A stretch of 64,000 bases of DNA from Streptococcus minor DSM 17118 (GCF_000377005.1 NZ_AQYB01000033.1:372001-436000), one strand, 5' to 3'. Counted from the first letter of the stretch, positions 1 to 10,092 are shown. The notes: generated by a model not told the origin, from the sequence alone. A program made the numbers and translations.

Positions 1-912
1 GGTGCCAACTTCTATTTGCAGTTAATGAAGGATTTGAGCCAGGCGGGAATGGAGCAACTTCCCTATCACCAGACAGGTACTCTTGTCTTTAAGAATCAGC
101 CACATTTATTAGAAAAACTCTATCGACTAGCTATGGAGAGAAGACAGAAAGCAGAAATGATTGGCTACTTAGAGATTGTTGAGGTAGAAAACTTGAAACA
201 ATTCATTCCAGTCCTAGAGACTCAACAGGGTGCTGTACTGACAAGTGGTGGCGGTCGACTAGATGGTTCTGCCTTACTCGATAGTTTACAAGAACTCTTT
301 ATTCAAAATGGTGGCACTATCATCAAGGGTCAGGCACAGTTGAGCTCAAAGAAAACCGTCCTAGTCAACCATCAGGAACTATCCTACGACCAAGTCATTT
401 TGAGTGCTGGGGCATGGCTCCCTCAAATCTTGGAACCACTGGGATACAAGGTGGATATCAAGCCTCAAAAGGGGCAACTCTTAGAAATCACAACTGATTT
501 CTCGACTACTCAATGGCCGGGCTGTATGTTACATGGCGAAATTGACATCTTACCGTTCGAACAGGGAAGGCTGGTTATTGGCGCTAGTCATGAAAACAAT
601 ATGGGCTATGATCTGGAAGTGGATGAGCAACTGATAACGGATATGAAAACCACAGCCAGTCAGTTTATCCCATCACTAGAAAACTATCCCATTTCAAACA
701 CTCGAGTCGGAATACGTGCATACACATCTGACTTTTTACCATTCTATGGTGCACTAAGCGTTCAACCTTCCATTTGGGTAGCTAGTGGTCTTGGCTCATC
801 TGGATTGACCTCTGGACCCTTCATCGGTTGGCAAATCGCTAGAGAAATCCTTGGATTAGAAAATCCCTTTGATATGAGCCCTTTTTCACCAGATAAGTAT
901 ATAACAAAATAA
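1..912 (+). CDS. FAD-dependent oxidoreductase, DadA/glycine-oxidase type (5' truncated)
   Basis: The reading frame is open from base 1, so the start and the N-terminal dinucleotide-binding fold lie outside the window; about 303 residues remain. Visible features fit the DAO family of flavin amine oxidases: a central substrate-binding part, the phrase VILSAGAWLP in the middle (typical of the second FAD contact) and the C-terminal VGIRAYTSDFLPFYG followed by the glycine-rich GLGSSGLTSGP that closes over the flavin. Family members oxidise D-amino acids or glycine-like secondary amines to imino acids and hydrogen peroxide. The substrate cannot be told from sequence. It is convergent with pyk, and the two are separated by two hairpins. 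Confidence 0.8.
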   Translation, partial: GANFYLQLMKDLSQAGMEQLPYHQTGTLVFKNQPHLLEKLYRLAMERRQKAEMIGYLEIVEVENLKQFIPVLETQQGAVLTSGGGRLDGSALLDSLQELFIQNGGTIIKGQAQLSSKKTVLVNHQELSYDQVILSAGAWLPQILEPLGYKVDIKPQKGQLLEITTDFSTTQWPGCMLHGEIDILPFEQGRLVIGASHENNMGYDLEVDEQLITDMKTTASQFIPSLENYPISNTRVGIRAYTSDFLPFYGALSVQPSIWVASGLGSSGLTSGPFIGWQIAREILGLENPFDMSPFSPDKYITK

Positions 913-940
913 GAGTCTGGGATGGACGCCCTAGACTCTT
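911..940 (+). terminator. Hairpin terminator after the FAD oxidoreductase
   Basis: AAGAGTCT at 911-918 pairs with AGACTCTT at 933-940, extended by GGG/CCC with one bulged T. The stem overlaps the stop codon. The T-run after it is short (ATTTGG), so efficiency is uncertain. Confidence 0.55.
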
Positions 941-1008
941 ATTTGGATATGCAGCTGAAACTAACCATAGAATGTCTGCTTCTATCTATTGACCTATTGA
1001 TTGTGATT

Positions 1009-1040
1009 AAAAAGGAAGAGTTTTCAAAACCCTTCCTTTT
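1009..1040 (-). terminator. Terminator of pfkA-pyk
   Basis: Read on the minus strand, AAAAGGAAGG, a GTTTTGAAAAC loop region and CTTCCTTTTT form a stem ending in five T, 20 nt downstream of the pyk stop. The mirrored A/T tails make it potentially bidirectional. Confidence 0.75.
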
Positions 1041-1060
1041 CATTTTACTATTTTAAGGCA

Positions 1061-2566
1061 TTACATTACGGTGCGGACACGCATGGTGTTCGTTGAACCA
1101 GCTACACCCACTGGTACACCGGCTACGATAACGATGTTGTCACCTGGCTTAACAAGACCTTGCTCAAGTGCCACTCTTTCAGCCAATTCAAACATATCAT
1201 CCGTTGATTTTGGTCTAGCAGTTACAACTGGGTTAACTCCCCAAGCAATCATGAGTGATTTTTGAACTTTCTCAGTGAAAGTGATTGCCAAGATATCTGC
1301 ATCTGGACGATACTTAGAAATTTGACGAGCTGAGAAACCAGTTTCAGTCACTGTTACAACCAATTTAATGTCCATTGAGTTGGTTGCATCCTTAACGGCA
1401 GAGGCAATAACTTCTGTCTTAGAAGTACGATCAAAATGCGATGAATCCAAACGACCATACTCTCTCAAAAGTGTTTGAGCATTCTTATCAATGGTTGCCA
1501 TAGCACGAACAGATTCGACTGGATACTTACCATTTGCTGATTCTCCAGAAAGCATTGTTGCATCTGTACCATCAATAACCGCATTGAAAACATCAGAAAC
1601 TTCAGAACGAGTTGCACGTGGCTTTTCAGTCATCGTTTCCAACATGTTAGTAGCTGTGATAACTGCTTTACCAGCTGCGTTGACTTTGGTAATAATCATT
1701 TTTTGGTAAACAGGAACCATTTCGAATGGAACTTCAATACCCATATCACCACGAGCAATCATGATACCATCTGAAGCAGCGATGATTTCATCAATATTAT
1801 CGATACCTTGTTGGTTTTCGATTTTCGAGAATAGTTGTACGTGCTCATTACCAGTTTCTTTCAAGATATTGCGTACTTCTTCAACATCTTTAGCCGTACG
1901 AACGAATGAGATAGCAATGAAGTTCAAACCTTGTTCCAAACCGAAACGAATATCTGCATTGTCACGTTCAGCCAAGGATGGGAAAGGAATCTTAGTGTAA
2001 GGGATGTTTACACCCTTTTGTTTGGCAATAATACCGTCGTTTTCAACAACAACAACAAATTCACGTTTGTCTGCATCTTTTTCGATGATACGGAGGCCAA
2101 GTTTACCATCATCAATCAAAACTTGCTTGCCAACTTCAACATCATCAAAAACATCAAGAGCACCAGCAACATTCAAAGCGATCAACTCACGTGTTGATTT
2201 CAAGCCTTGCTTCGTAGCAACACGAATGACTTCACCTGTTTTGTAAGAGTATTCTTTTGCATCATCTGCAAACAATTCTGTACGGATTTCTGGCCCTTTA
2301 GTATCCAAAAGGAAACCAACTTTTTGGCCAGCAATTTCTTCTGCGCGACGCACAATCGCCATACGAGCACCTTGTTCTGCATGGTCACCATGTGAAAAGT
2401 TAAAGCGGAAGACATTCGCACCTTCTGTGATTAATTGAGCGATTTTTTCAGCTGAAGCTTCAACATCTAGCGCTTCTCCCCAATAACCATCATCTCCAAA
2501 TTTTTTACCACCACGGAATTCTACCGCAGGACCAAGGGTTGCAACGATTTTAACACGTTTAAACAT
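1061..2566 (-). CDS. pyk: Pyruvate kinase
   Basis: Converts phosphoenolpyruvate and ADP to pyruvate and ATP, the last step of glycolysis, in the cytosol. The 501-residue length matches streptococcal Pyk. Visible motifs are KIVATLGPA at the N-terminus, RFNFSHGDH, the catalytic-lysine segment LFSKIENQQG, the metal and PEP site IMIARGDMGIEVP and DGTDATMLSGESANG, followed by a C-terminal allosteric domain. The gene lies 41 bp downstream of pfkA on the same strand with no terminator between, the usual pfkA-pyk operon. It depends on the pfkA promoter unless a weak internal one exists. Confidence 0.98.
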   Translation of the reverse strand: MFKRVKIVATLGPAVEFRGGKKFGDDGYWGEALDVEASAEKIAQLITEGANVFRFNFSHGDHAEQGARMAIVRRAEEIAGQKVGFLLDTKGPEIRTELFADDAKEYSYKTGEVIRVATKQGLKSTRELIALNVAGALDVFDDVEVGKQVLIDDGKLGLRIIEKDADKREFVVVVENDGIIAKQKGVNIPYTKIPFPSLAERDNADIRFGLEQGLNFIAISFVRTAKDVEEVRNILKETGNEHVQLFSKIENQQGIDNIDEIIAASDGIMIARGDMGIEVPFEMVPVYQKMIITKVNAAGKAVITATNMLETMTEKPRATRSEVSDVFNAVIDGTDATMLSGESANGKYPVESVRAMATIDKNAQTLLREYGRLDSSHFDRTSKTEVIASAVKDATNSMDIKLVVTVTETGFSARQISKYRPDADILAITFTEKVQKSLMIAWGVNPVVTARPKSTDDMFELAERVALEQGLVKPGDNIVIVAGVPVGVAGSTNTMRVRTVM

Positions 2567-2607
2567 TATAATATTACTCCTAAATTTTACGATTTCAATA
2601 CTAGTGA

Positions 2608-3636
<1,029 letters not shown>

Positions 3637-3657
3637 TTATTTCATTTTAACTGTACC

Positions 3658-3663
3658 ATTATA
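3658..3663 (-). promoter_or_regulatory. Extended -10 box of the pfkA promoter
   Basis: On the minus strand TATAAT is preceded by ATGG, giving an extended TGn -10. No good -35 is seen 17 nt upstream. The implied leader is about 30 nt. Confidence 0.55.
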
Positions 3664-3703
3664 CCATATTAAACAGTAACTTGCTTGCCTTTACTGTCAT
3701 TTT

Positions 3704-6700
3704 TTACCGAAAAATCGTTTTCAAAGAAATCCCTAGCAACCTCTTCTGCATTTCCTCTGATTTTTTGACAAACATTCGTTGAGCCTGGATCGTCTGATTG
3801 CTATTTTGATAATGAAGGACTACTGGTATGTCTCCCGGATAATCTTGTAAAATCAATGCAATTTCTCCATCATGTTGATTGTTTTCCAGTAAGATCCAGA
3901 ATTTTTCTACATTTGGTTTCTCCATATTTTCCAAGAGTAACTGTAAATGCCCATCTCGCTCTTGGATGCGACCAGATAGATAAGCAATCAAACCTTCTTT
4001 CAAATCAGAAGCGTAACGACGATAGATTTCTGGAAAGAGGGTGACATCCAACTTCTTTTTCGTGTCTGTTACTTGGAGAAACGCCATCTGTTCTCCTGTT
4101 TTCTTCGTTCGGATGGTTCGAATGGATTGGATTTGAACTAAAATAGTAACTTTTTGCCCTTCTACCAAATCAGTCAGTTCCTGATAAGGCCGTCTTGCAT
4201 CCCTTCTTATTTTTAGTAAAGGATGAGGACTGATACCAACACCAATAATGGATTGCTCCAAATTATATTTTTCACTATCACTGTAATCCTCAGCTTCTAT
4301 CCAGCTATACTCTTCCTCTGCAAAGAACGAACCAAAAGCATCTGCAAAGACGAAGAGATTCTCTAAATTACTGATAATTTTATGGCGATTTTTGTCAAAA
4401 ATATCAAAGAGTCCTAGTTGAATAAGAGGAGTTAAGAGCTCCTTTTTTTTGTATTGGCGTGGTAATCTTAGTATAAAATCTTCCACACTCTTAAAGGGGC
4501 GTTCTTCCACAATCCAAAAGGCAAATTCTCTTGGAAATCCCTTGATATTTTTGAGTCCCATAAAAATTTCTTTGTTGTCAAAGCGGTCATGATAAGGGAT
4601 GTTATTGATAGTGAGTCTAGCAGCTTGAAAATCAAACTGAAGGGCATCTGTGATGTAATCACTACTCGAATAGTTGAGCATGATATCAAAAAAGACATCT
4701 GGATAATGGGTTTTAAAATAGGCCAGTTGAAAGGCTAAAGCTGAGTATGCATAAGCATGACTGCGATTGAAACCATAACCTGCAAATTTAGCCATCATGG
4801 CAAAGATAGCTTTGGCATTCTCACTAGCGTGCCCCAACTTTTCAGCACCCTTAAGAAACTCCTCCTCCATATGTTGCATTTGTCTAGCATCTTTCTTAGA
4901 CATAGCTCGCCTCAACAAGTCAGCTTTTCCCAGTGTAAATCCGGCATAGCGCTGTGCTATCTGCATCACTTGTTCCTGATACAGCATGATGCCATAGGTT
5001 GGTTGCAAAATATCAGCAATTGAGTCATCTAGAAGATCTATTCTTTCTTGTCCATGCTTACGCTTGACAAAGTTATTCGAATAGTCACTTGCACCTGGCC
5101 TATTCAGACTGGTTGTAGCCACTAGATCTTCAAAGCGACTGGGTTTCACTCTCTTGAGGAGATTAATAGCTCCAGGTTGCTCAAACTGAAAAATTCCCTT
5201 AGTCTTTCCATCCGCAAAGAGTTCTAGTGTTTTTCTATCTTCCAAATCAATATCTTCAATAACCAGCTGGGTGCCATACTTGTCTGCCACTGCTTCCTTC
5301 ATTTTTTGGACAAAGGTGAGATTACGTAAGCCCAAAAAATCCATCTTTAACAGACCATTAGCTTCAACGGCATGGGCATCGTATTGGGTAATGAGCATGT
5401 CTTCGCCATGCTTCAGTGGAATCACATCCGTCAAATCATTGTCACTCATCACGACACCGGCTGCATGAATGGAAGTCTGTCTGGGTTGTCCTTCAATCGC
5501 TTTAGCTAGAGCGTAAGCTTTCTGATACTCAGGCTTGCTATTGATGATTTGGCGGAAAGAAGCATTTCGTTCATAGGCCGAGGCTAAGCTATCTCGGAAG
5601 GAAATCTTCTTGGTTATATTCGTTAACTCGTACTCAGGTGTTCCAAAACGTTTAAAAACATCCCTAATCGCCTGTCTAGCACCAAATGTCGAATAGGTCA
5701 CAATCTGAGCAGTGTGCATACTACCATAGCGTTTTTGGACATATCTCAAAAAATCACCCCGGTAAATATCCGGAATATCGATATCAATGTCGGGCATACT
5801 AAAGCGTTCTTCATTTAAAAAACGCTCAAATAGCAGATCGTGCTTGACAGGGTCAATGCCTGTTATTTCTAGAACGTAGGCTACTAAGCTCCCGACTGCA
5901 GATCCACGGCCCATCCCCATATAATAACCCTGGCTACGACCAAAACGCAGTAAATCCCAAACAATAAGAAAATAGTCATCAAAGCCCATCTTGTGTATAA
6001 TGGATAATTCTTTATCTAATCTTTCCTGATACTGCGGACTTAGCAATCCTTTACTATGTAAACCTTCGCGAGCCTTTTCTTGCAACTCCTCCACTGCTGG
6101 GCGTTCTCGATTAAAACGCGGCAACTTCAAATCCTTGTCCAATTCATAGTGAATATCCGAAACTAGGTTCTCCAGATTCTCTATAGCCTGCGGAAAGTTA
6201 TCTTTAAAAAGAGCTTCTTGTTGACTAGGTGACAACAACTCTTGATGAGCTGGTATCCAACCAATTTGACTAAGGGTCTGGTTATCCCGGATAGCATGAA
6301 GAAGCTGTAGAGTTTCAAGGTCTGATGGTTTCAGATAGCGTACTGTGTAAAGGGGCAAGATTGGCCTGTCAAAATGTTGAACCGGGGTATCTGGACGAAC
6401 TCCGATATAATAATCCAGTCCTAAATCAAGATTCCCCTGATTGGACTCAACCGGCACGATGATAGCTATGTCTGTCAGATACTGGCGAATAGCCTCAAAA
6501 TCTTTTTGCCCCATCATCCGAGCTGTTGAGATTTTCAGAAGATGCTGATAACCTTTACTGTTGAGAGCTAAAAACTGAATAGTAATAGGAATTTGCTGGA
6601 TTTCAAGATCTAGCTCACAACCAATCAAGGGACGAACTTCTGCCTTATAACAAGTTTCCATAAACGTATAGGCTGCATAAAGATTGTTATAGTCCATAAT

Positions 6701-6808
6701 ACCTAAATAAGCATAGCCTAACTCTTTGCCACGCGCCACATATTTATCAATTGTGAGAGTACTGTCCATAAAGGTATATACAGTCTTTGTATCCACTTGT
6801 GCTAGCAT
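3704..6808 (-). CDS. dnaE: DNA polymerase III subunit alpha
   Basis: Replicative polymerase of the DnaE1/DnaE3 type that in Gram-positives works beside PolC, extending primers on the lagging strand. It has 1,034 residues, as in other streptococci. The order is an N-terminal PHP domain (about 1-190), the polymerase core with the metal-binding aspartates in MPDIDIDIPD near residue 338 and KMDFLGLRNL, a helix-hairpin-helix region and a C-terminal OB fold (VTILVQIQSIRTIRTKK). The PHP domain lacks the clustered histidines of a working nuclease site. A Shine-Dalgarno AAGGAA precedes the ATG. It is divergent from the GntR gene. Confidence 0.96.
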   Translation of the reverse strand: MLAQVDTKTVYTFMDSTLTIDKYVARGKELGYAYLGIMDYNNLYAAYTFMETCYKAEVRPLIGCELDLEIQQIPITIQFLALNSKGYQHLLKISTARMMGQKDFEAIRQYLTDIAIIVPVESNQGNLDLGLDYYIGVRPDTPVQHFDRPILPLYTVRYLKPSDLETLQLLHAIRDNQTLSQIGWIPAHQELLSPSQQEALFKDNFPQAIENLENLVSDIHYELDKDLKLPRFNRERPAVEELQEKAREGLHSKGLLSPQYQERLDKELSIIHKMGFDDYFLIVWDLLRFGRSQGYYMGMGRGSAVGSLVAYVLEITGIDPVKHDLLFERFLNEERFSMPDIDIDIPDIYRGDFLRYVQKRYGSMHTAQIVTYSTFGARQAIRDVFKRFGTPEYELTNITKKISFRDSLASAYERNASFRQIINSKPEYQKAYALAKAIEGQPRQTSIHAAGVVMSDNDLTDVIPLKHGEDMLITQYDAHAVEANGLLKMDFLGLRNLTFVQKMKEAVADKYGTQLVIEDIDLEDRKTLELFADGKTKGIFQFEQPGAINLLKRVKPSRFEDLVATTSLNRPGASDYSNNFVKRKHGQERIDLLDDSIADILQPTYGIMLYQEQVMQIAQRYAGFTLGKADLLRRAMSKKDARQMQHMEEEFLKGAEKLGHASENAKAIFAMMAKFAGYGFNRSHAYAYSALAFQLAYFKTHYPDVFFDIMLNYSSSDYITDALQFDFQAARLTINNIPYHDRFDNKEIFMGLKNIKGFPREFAFWIVEERPFKSVEDFILRLPRQYKKKELLTPLIQLGLFDIFDKNRHKIISNLENLFVFADAFGSFFAEEEYSWIEAEDYSDSEKYNLEQSIIGVGISPHPLLKIRRDARRPYQELTDLVEGQKVTILVQIQSIRTIRTKKTGEQMAFLQVTDTKKKLDVTLFPEIYRRYASDLKEGLIAYLSGRIQERDGHLQLLLENMEKPNVEKFWILLENNQHDGEIALILQDYPGDIPVVLHYQNSNQTIQAQRMFVKKSEEMQKRLLGISLKTIFR

Positions 6809-6882
6809 GACAGTTCCTTTCTTTTCCTTGAAATGGTTTATATCTATTATTATATATTATACAAAAAAAACAATTAAAATAC

Positions 6883-6911
6883 TTGCCTTATTTGATAAAA
6901 AGATGTATTAT
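6883..6911 (+). promoter_or_regulatory. Promoter of the GntR-ABC operon
   Basis: TTGCCT (6883-6888) and TATTAT (6906-6911) are 17 bp apart, a near-consensus sigma-A promoter about 75 bp upstream of the GntR start. GntR/YtrA proteins usually autoregulate, so an operator is expected in the AT-rich leader at 6912-6975. I cannot define one. Confidence 0.55.
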
Positions 6912-6986
6912 GTTGTTAGTACAAAAATACAAAAATATGAAAACTGGCTTTATCACACTCCAGAAATTGTATAGAAAGGAAGCAAA

Positions 6987-7370
6987 ATGGCTTGGAAATT
7001 TGACAATAATATCCCAATCTACATCCAAATCAGCAATATCATCAAGCTACAGATTGTCACCAAACAGTTGAAATCAGGCGATAAGTTACCCACTGTTCGA
7101 GATCTAGCAGAAATAGCTGGTGTCAATCCTAACACTGTACAACGTGCCCTCTCAGATCTAGAAACAGAAGGATTCGTCTATTCTGTTCGGACTACCGGAC
7201 GATTTGTAACAGAAAATGAAGACCTCATTCAGGAAACACGGGTTGAATTAGCCAAGAAAGAGCTAGACACTTTTGTGTCCAATATGCTCAATCTTGGATT
7301 TGAAGAGACTGATTTGGTCAGTCAACTAGAACATTTTTTAAAAGGAGATTCTTATGGACATGCCATCTAA
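6987..7370 (+). CDS. GntR-family transcriptional regulator, YtrA type
   Basis: A short (127 residues) GntR protein with an N-terminal winged helix: IYIQISNIIKLQI, then KLPTVRDLAEIAG and NPNTVQRALSDLE for the recognition helix. The short C-terminal helical tail, with no ligand-binding domain, marks the YtrA subfamily, which represses adjacent ABC transporter genes, often responding to cell-wall-active compounds. Start supported by AAAGGAAGC just upstream. Its last 17 bases overlap the ABC ATPase start, so the three genes 6987-8884 form one operon. Confidence 0.92.
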   Translation: MAWKFDNNIPIYIQISNIIKLQIVTKQLKSGDKLPTVRDLAEIAGVNPNTVQRALSDLETEGFVYSVRTTGRFVTENEDLIQETRVELAKKELDTFVSNMLNLGFEETDLVSQLEHFLKGDSYGHAI

Positions 7371-8061
7371 CCTTGTAGAAATCCAGCAAGTATCCAAGTC
7401 ATACAGCAGTCTGGTAGCTCTGAACAATATAAACTTGCGACTAGGTGCTGGTAAAATCATCGGCTTGCTTGGCCCCAACGGTTCTGGCAAGACCACTCTG
7501 ATCAAACTCTTAAATGGCCTTCTTCAACCTGACTATGGCCAAATCCTTATCAAAGGACACACTCCTTCACCTGAAACCAAAAACATTATCTCCTATCTAC
7601 CAGATACTACCTATTTGGATGAAAACATGAAGGTCAGTCAAGCTATCGAGTTTTTTAGTGACTTCTATGCTGATTTTGATCATGGACGTGCCCTCCACCT
7701 TTTAGAAGATCTGCACATTGACCCTAACAGTCGCATGCGTCATCTATCAAAAGGAAACAAAGAAAAAGTTCAACTGATTCTAGTCATGTGTCGTCAGGCC
7801 CAACTCTATATCTTAGATGAACCTATTGGCGGGGTCGATCCTGCTGCGAGAGATTATATCCTCAAAACGATTATCAACAACTACTCTCCAACCGCATCTG
7901 TCATCATCTCTACTCACCTCATTTCCGATGTAGAGCACATCCTGGATGAAGTTATTTTCCTTCAAAATGGAAGTGTTGTACGTCATGGCAATGTAGACGA
8001 TCTGCGCATCGAAAGTGGCTTGTCCATTGACGAGCTTTTCCGCAATGACTTTAGGGCCTAG
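7354..8061 (+). CDS. ABC transporter ATP-binding protein
   Basis: ATPase subunit of a two-gene ABC exporter under the GntR protein. It is 235 residues with Walker A GLLGPNGSGKTT near residue 38, a divergent signature LSKGNKEKVQL and Walker B LYILDEPIGG, followed by the switch histidine in ISTHLISD. The ATG has AAAAGGAG upstream, inside the end of the regulator gene, implying translational coupling. The partner permease begins 20 bp after the stop. Substrate unknown; YtrA-linked systems of this size are commonly tied to peptide antibiotic or envelope stress. Confidence 0.93.
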   Translation: MDMPSNLVEIQQVSKSYSSLVALNNINLRLGAGKIIGLLGPNGSGKTTLIKLLNGLLQPDYGQILIKGHTPSPETKNIISYLPDTTYLDENMKVSQAIEFFSDFYADFDHGRALHLLEDLHIDPNSRMRHLSKGNKEKVQLILVMCRQAQLYILDEPIGGVDPAARDYILKTIINNYSPTASVIISTHLISDVEHILDEVIFLQNGSVVRHGNVDDLRIESGLSIDELFRNDFRA

Positions 8062-8080
8062 GTTGCAGAAAGGAAGAAAT

Positions 8081-8884
8081 ATGTTTGGCAAATTATTAAA
8101 ACACGAATTTAAATCACTGGGAAAATGGTACTTCACCCTTTATGGGATTGTCCTTTCCTTATCTGTTATCCTAGGTATTTGGATGAAGTCGGTTGTTTAC
8201 CGAATTGACCACAATGCCAATGTCAATACAAACGGACTTGGTAATACTGAAGGATTACTTTTTGGTATCATGTGGTTCGCCTTTATGCTCCTTATCGCAG
8301 GACTGGTCATTTCAACATTTATATTGGTTGTGAGTCGCTTTTATAAAAACATTTACGGCCGTCAAGGCTATCTGACCATGACCTTACCCGTTACGAGTCA
8401 TCAAATCATACTAAGCAAGTTTGCTGCTGCTATCATGTGGTATACTTTTGCAGGTCTTACAATCTTGCTCAGTATTTCAATCATTGCTTTTCTTGCCATA
8501 CCAACCGAAGCTTATCCTTTCATTGGTAAAGAATTCAACCAATTGATTATAGCACTTCAAGAAATTGATACTATTAGTATCCTGAGTGTTTTCATCAGTG
8601 GATTACTCGATAGTATTGGTGGGGTATTCTTGGCCTATTTCTCCATTTCAATTGGCCAACTCTTTAAAGACCATCGCCTATTGATGGCAATTATTACCTA
8701 CTTTGGTATCAACTTTGTGATTGGAAGCTTTACTACCACTGCCCTTTTAAGTACTGGCTATATGAGCAATCTCAATTTTCTCCCATTCTTCCAACCACTG
8801 CATATTGTGATGAATCTTGTCCTCATCCTTATCTATTACTTTGGTACTCACTATATCATGACCAAAAAACTAAATCTACAATAG
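8081..8884 (+). CDS. ABC-2 type permease
   Basis: Membrane subunit for the upstream ATPase. I chose the ATG at 8081 (MFGKLLKHEFKS) because AGAAAGGAAG lies just before it; a longer in-frame reading from 8015 would overlap the ATPase gene and has no ribosome site. The 267 residues contain about six hydrophobic segments (after ..KWYFTLYGIVLSL, MWFAFMLLIAGLVIS, AAAIMWYTFAGLTIL, the LLDSIGGVFLAYF region, LLMAIITYFGINFVIG and the C-terminal MNLVLILIYYFG). It should be in the cytoplasmic membrane. A hairpin ends the operon directly after the stop. Confidence 0.9.
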   Translation: MFGKLLKHEFKSLGKWYFTLYGIVLSLSVILGIWMKSVVYRIDHNANVNTNGLGNTEGLLFGIMWFAFMLLIAGLVISTFILVVSRFYKNIYGRQGYLTMTLPVTSHQIILSKFAAAIMWYTFAGLTILLSISIIAFLAIPTEAYPFIGKEFNQLIIALQEIDTISILSVFISGLLDSIGGVFLAYFSISIGQLFKDHRLLMAIITYFGINFVIGSFTTTALLSTGYMSNLNFLPFFQPLHIVMNLVLILIYYFGTHYIMTKKLNLQ

Positions 8885-8885
8885 G

Positions 8886-8907
8886 AGGTGGCTTTTGCCA
8901 CCTTTTA
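8886..8907 (+). terminator. Terminator of the GntR-ABC operon
   Basis: AGGTGGC (8886-8892), a TTTT loop and GCCACCT (8897-8903) followed by TTT, starting one base after the permease stop. Confidence 0.75.
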
Positions 8908-8912
8908 AACAC

Positions 8913-8936
8913 AAAAAAAGCATTGTTGCCAATGCT
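8913..8936 (-). terminator. Terminator of ssrA-tRNA-Ser
   Basis: On the minus strand AGCATTG, a short loop and CAATGCT are followed by seven T, just downstream of the tRNA 3' end. It faces the plus-strand permease terminator. Confidence 0.8.
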
Positions 8937-8946
8937 CATTCTCTGA

Positions 8947-9034
8947 CGGAAGACATGGGATTCGAACCCACGCACGCTGTTACACGCCTACCGCGTTTCC
9001 AACACGGCCTCTTAAGCCTCTTGAGTAATCTTCC
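8947..9034 (-). tRNA. tRNA-Ser (anticodon GGA)
   Basis: The minus strand folds as a class II tRNA: acceptor GGAAGAT/GTCTTCC with discriminator G, a long variable arm typical of serine tRNAs, and the T-loop GGTTCGAATCC. The anticodon loop TTGGAAA gives anticodon GGA, reading UCC and UCU. CCA is not encoded. Only 11 nt separate it from the tmRNA 3' end, so both probably come from one precursor. Confidence 0.95.
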
Positions 9035-9045
9035 ATTTTAAAACA

Positions 9046-9390
9046 TGGAGCCGGTGGGAGTCGAACCCACGTCCAAACACCTGCTAACTTATTTGTCTAC
9101 AACCATAGGTTATGTGTTATTTTAACAAGACCTTGACACATAACTCAAGCCCAAGTCTTGCGAGTCAGTCGTTCTCTTGCAATAGTCTCTGACAAACTGT
9201 TGCCGTAGCCTGCTATTTTAAGACCAATTCCCAAACGCAAGCAATTTGGGATTGATCACACCTGCTGTTTTTTAGGCAGCTAAAGCGTAAGAGTTTGTAT
9301 TTTTTGCAGTTATATTTAAACTGAGCGGTTACGCCGCCATTCGGGTTGCAAAACAAGCCTCATAATGCCTGTCGAATCCGTAACGACCCC
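9046..9390 (-). ncRNA. ssrA: tmRNA (SsrA)
   Basis: Rescues stalled ribosomes by trans-translation. The 5' end GGGGTCGTTACGGATTCGAC and the 3' end GGTTCGACTCCCACCGGCTC plus encoded CCA form the alanine-tRNA-like domain. The tag frame (9307 down to 9272) begins at resume codon GCA and reads AKNTNSYALAA then TAA, the tag expected in streptococci. The length of about 345 nt is normal for the genus. Several pseudoknot stems are visible as local inverted repeats. Confidence 0.98.
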
Positions 9391-9408
9391 AAATTCGTTA
9401 CGCTACAT

Positions 9409-9436
9409 ATTATAACAAATTTTTTTTAAAAAGCAA
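9409..9436 (-). promoter_or_regulatory. Promoter of ssrA-tRNA-Ser
   Basis: On the minus strand TTGCTT (9436-9431) and TATAAT (9414-9409) with a 16-bp, A/T-only-like spacer. Transcription should start near 9401, about 10 nt before the mature 5' end. Confidence 0.7.
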
Positions 9437-9481
9437 ATAAATTTATATTTTAGAAAGAAATCGGAAAAATTCCTCTTATAT

Positions 9482-9489
9482 GGTACAAT
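9482..9489 (+). promoter_or_regulatory. Extended -10 of the DedA-like gene, apparently leaderless
   Basis: GG-TACAAT preceded by T gives TGGTACAAT, an extended -10 (hexamer 9484-9489). The ATG begins at 9496, exactly six bases after the hexamer, where transcription should start. There is no Shine-Dalgarno between them. Confidence 0.55.
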
Positions 9490-9495
9490 GAAGTT

Positions 9496-10092
9496 ATGTA
9501 TAAATTTTGGCAAAAAACAATTCATCTATTAAGCATTCTCATTCTGATTGCAACCTTCTTCCTGATTATCTGGTTGTATAAAATTGGGATTTTAAATGAC
9601 CAAAACCTTCTTAAGGAATTTTTGCAACAACAAGGTTCTCTAGGCAGTCTCTCTTATGTCCTCATTCAAATTATTCAGGTCGTTTTTCCTATTATTCCAG
9701 GTGGTGTGACCACGGTTGTTGGCATTCTGGTTTTTGGTCCTTTGTGGGGATTTGTGGTGAACTATATCGGAATTATCATTGGTAGTATCATCCTCTTCTG
9801 GTTATCACGAACCTATGGCAAGAAGTTCTGCCTGTTATTTATGAAGGAAGAAACATTTGATAAGTATGAAAGCAAGATTGATGATAAGCGTGGCTATGAA
9901 ATCTTCTTTATTCTCTGCATGCTTTCTCCTATTTCCCCAGCTGATGTTATGGTCATGATTACTGGTCTGACCAGCATGTCCTACAAAAAATTTATTGCCA
10001 TCATCCTTATTTGTAAGCCCTTGTCCATCATATCCTACAGTTATTTTTGGATTTATGGTGGACAGTTGATCCAACAATTTTTCCAAAAATAA
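9496..10092 (+). CDS. TVP38/TMEM64 (DedA-like, SNARE-associated) membrane protein
   Basis: A 198-residue polytopic membrane protein. It has an N-terminal membrane helix (LLSILILIATFFLIIWLY), then the family core: GGVTTVVGILVFGPLWG, YIGIIIGSIILFWLSR, and a later helix pair around CMLSPISPADVMVMITGL, ending with a helix near IILICKPLSIISYSYFW. DedA-superfamily proteins are half-transporters; several are undecaprenyl-phosphate or phospholipid translocases, but function here is not determined. Transcribed alone on the plus strand, with the IS200 copy starting 11 bp after its stop. No ribosome-binding site is seen; the message looks leaderless. Confidence 0.88.
   Translation: MYKFWQKTIHLLSILILIATFFLIIWLYKIGILNDQNLLKEFLQQQGSLGSLSYVLIQIIQVVFPIIPGGVTTVVGILVFGPLWGFVVNYIGIIIGSIILFWLSRTYGKKFCLLFMKEETFDKYESKIDDKRGYEIFFILCMLSPISPADVMVMITGLTSMSYKKFIAIILICKPLSIISYSYFWIYGGQLIQQFFQK

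Noticed and set aside
3704..4300. DnaE PHP domain as an active proofreading nuclease
   Set aside because: The metal-binding histidines are missing at the N-terminus (around 6600-6808); the degenerate domain is normal for this DnaE class.
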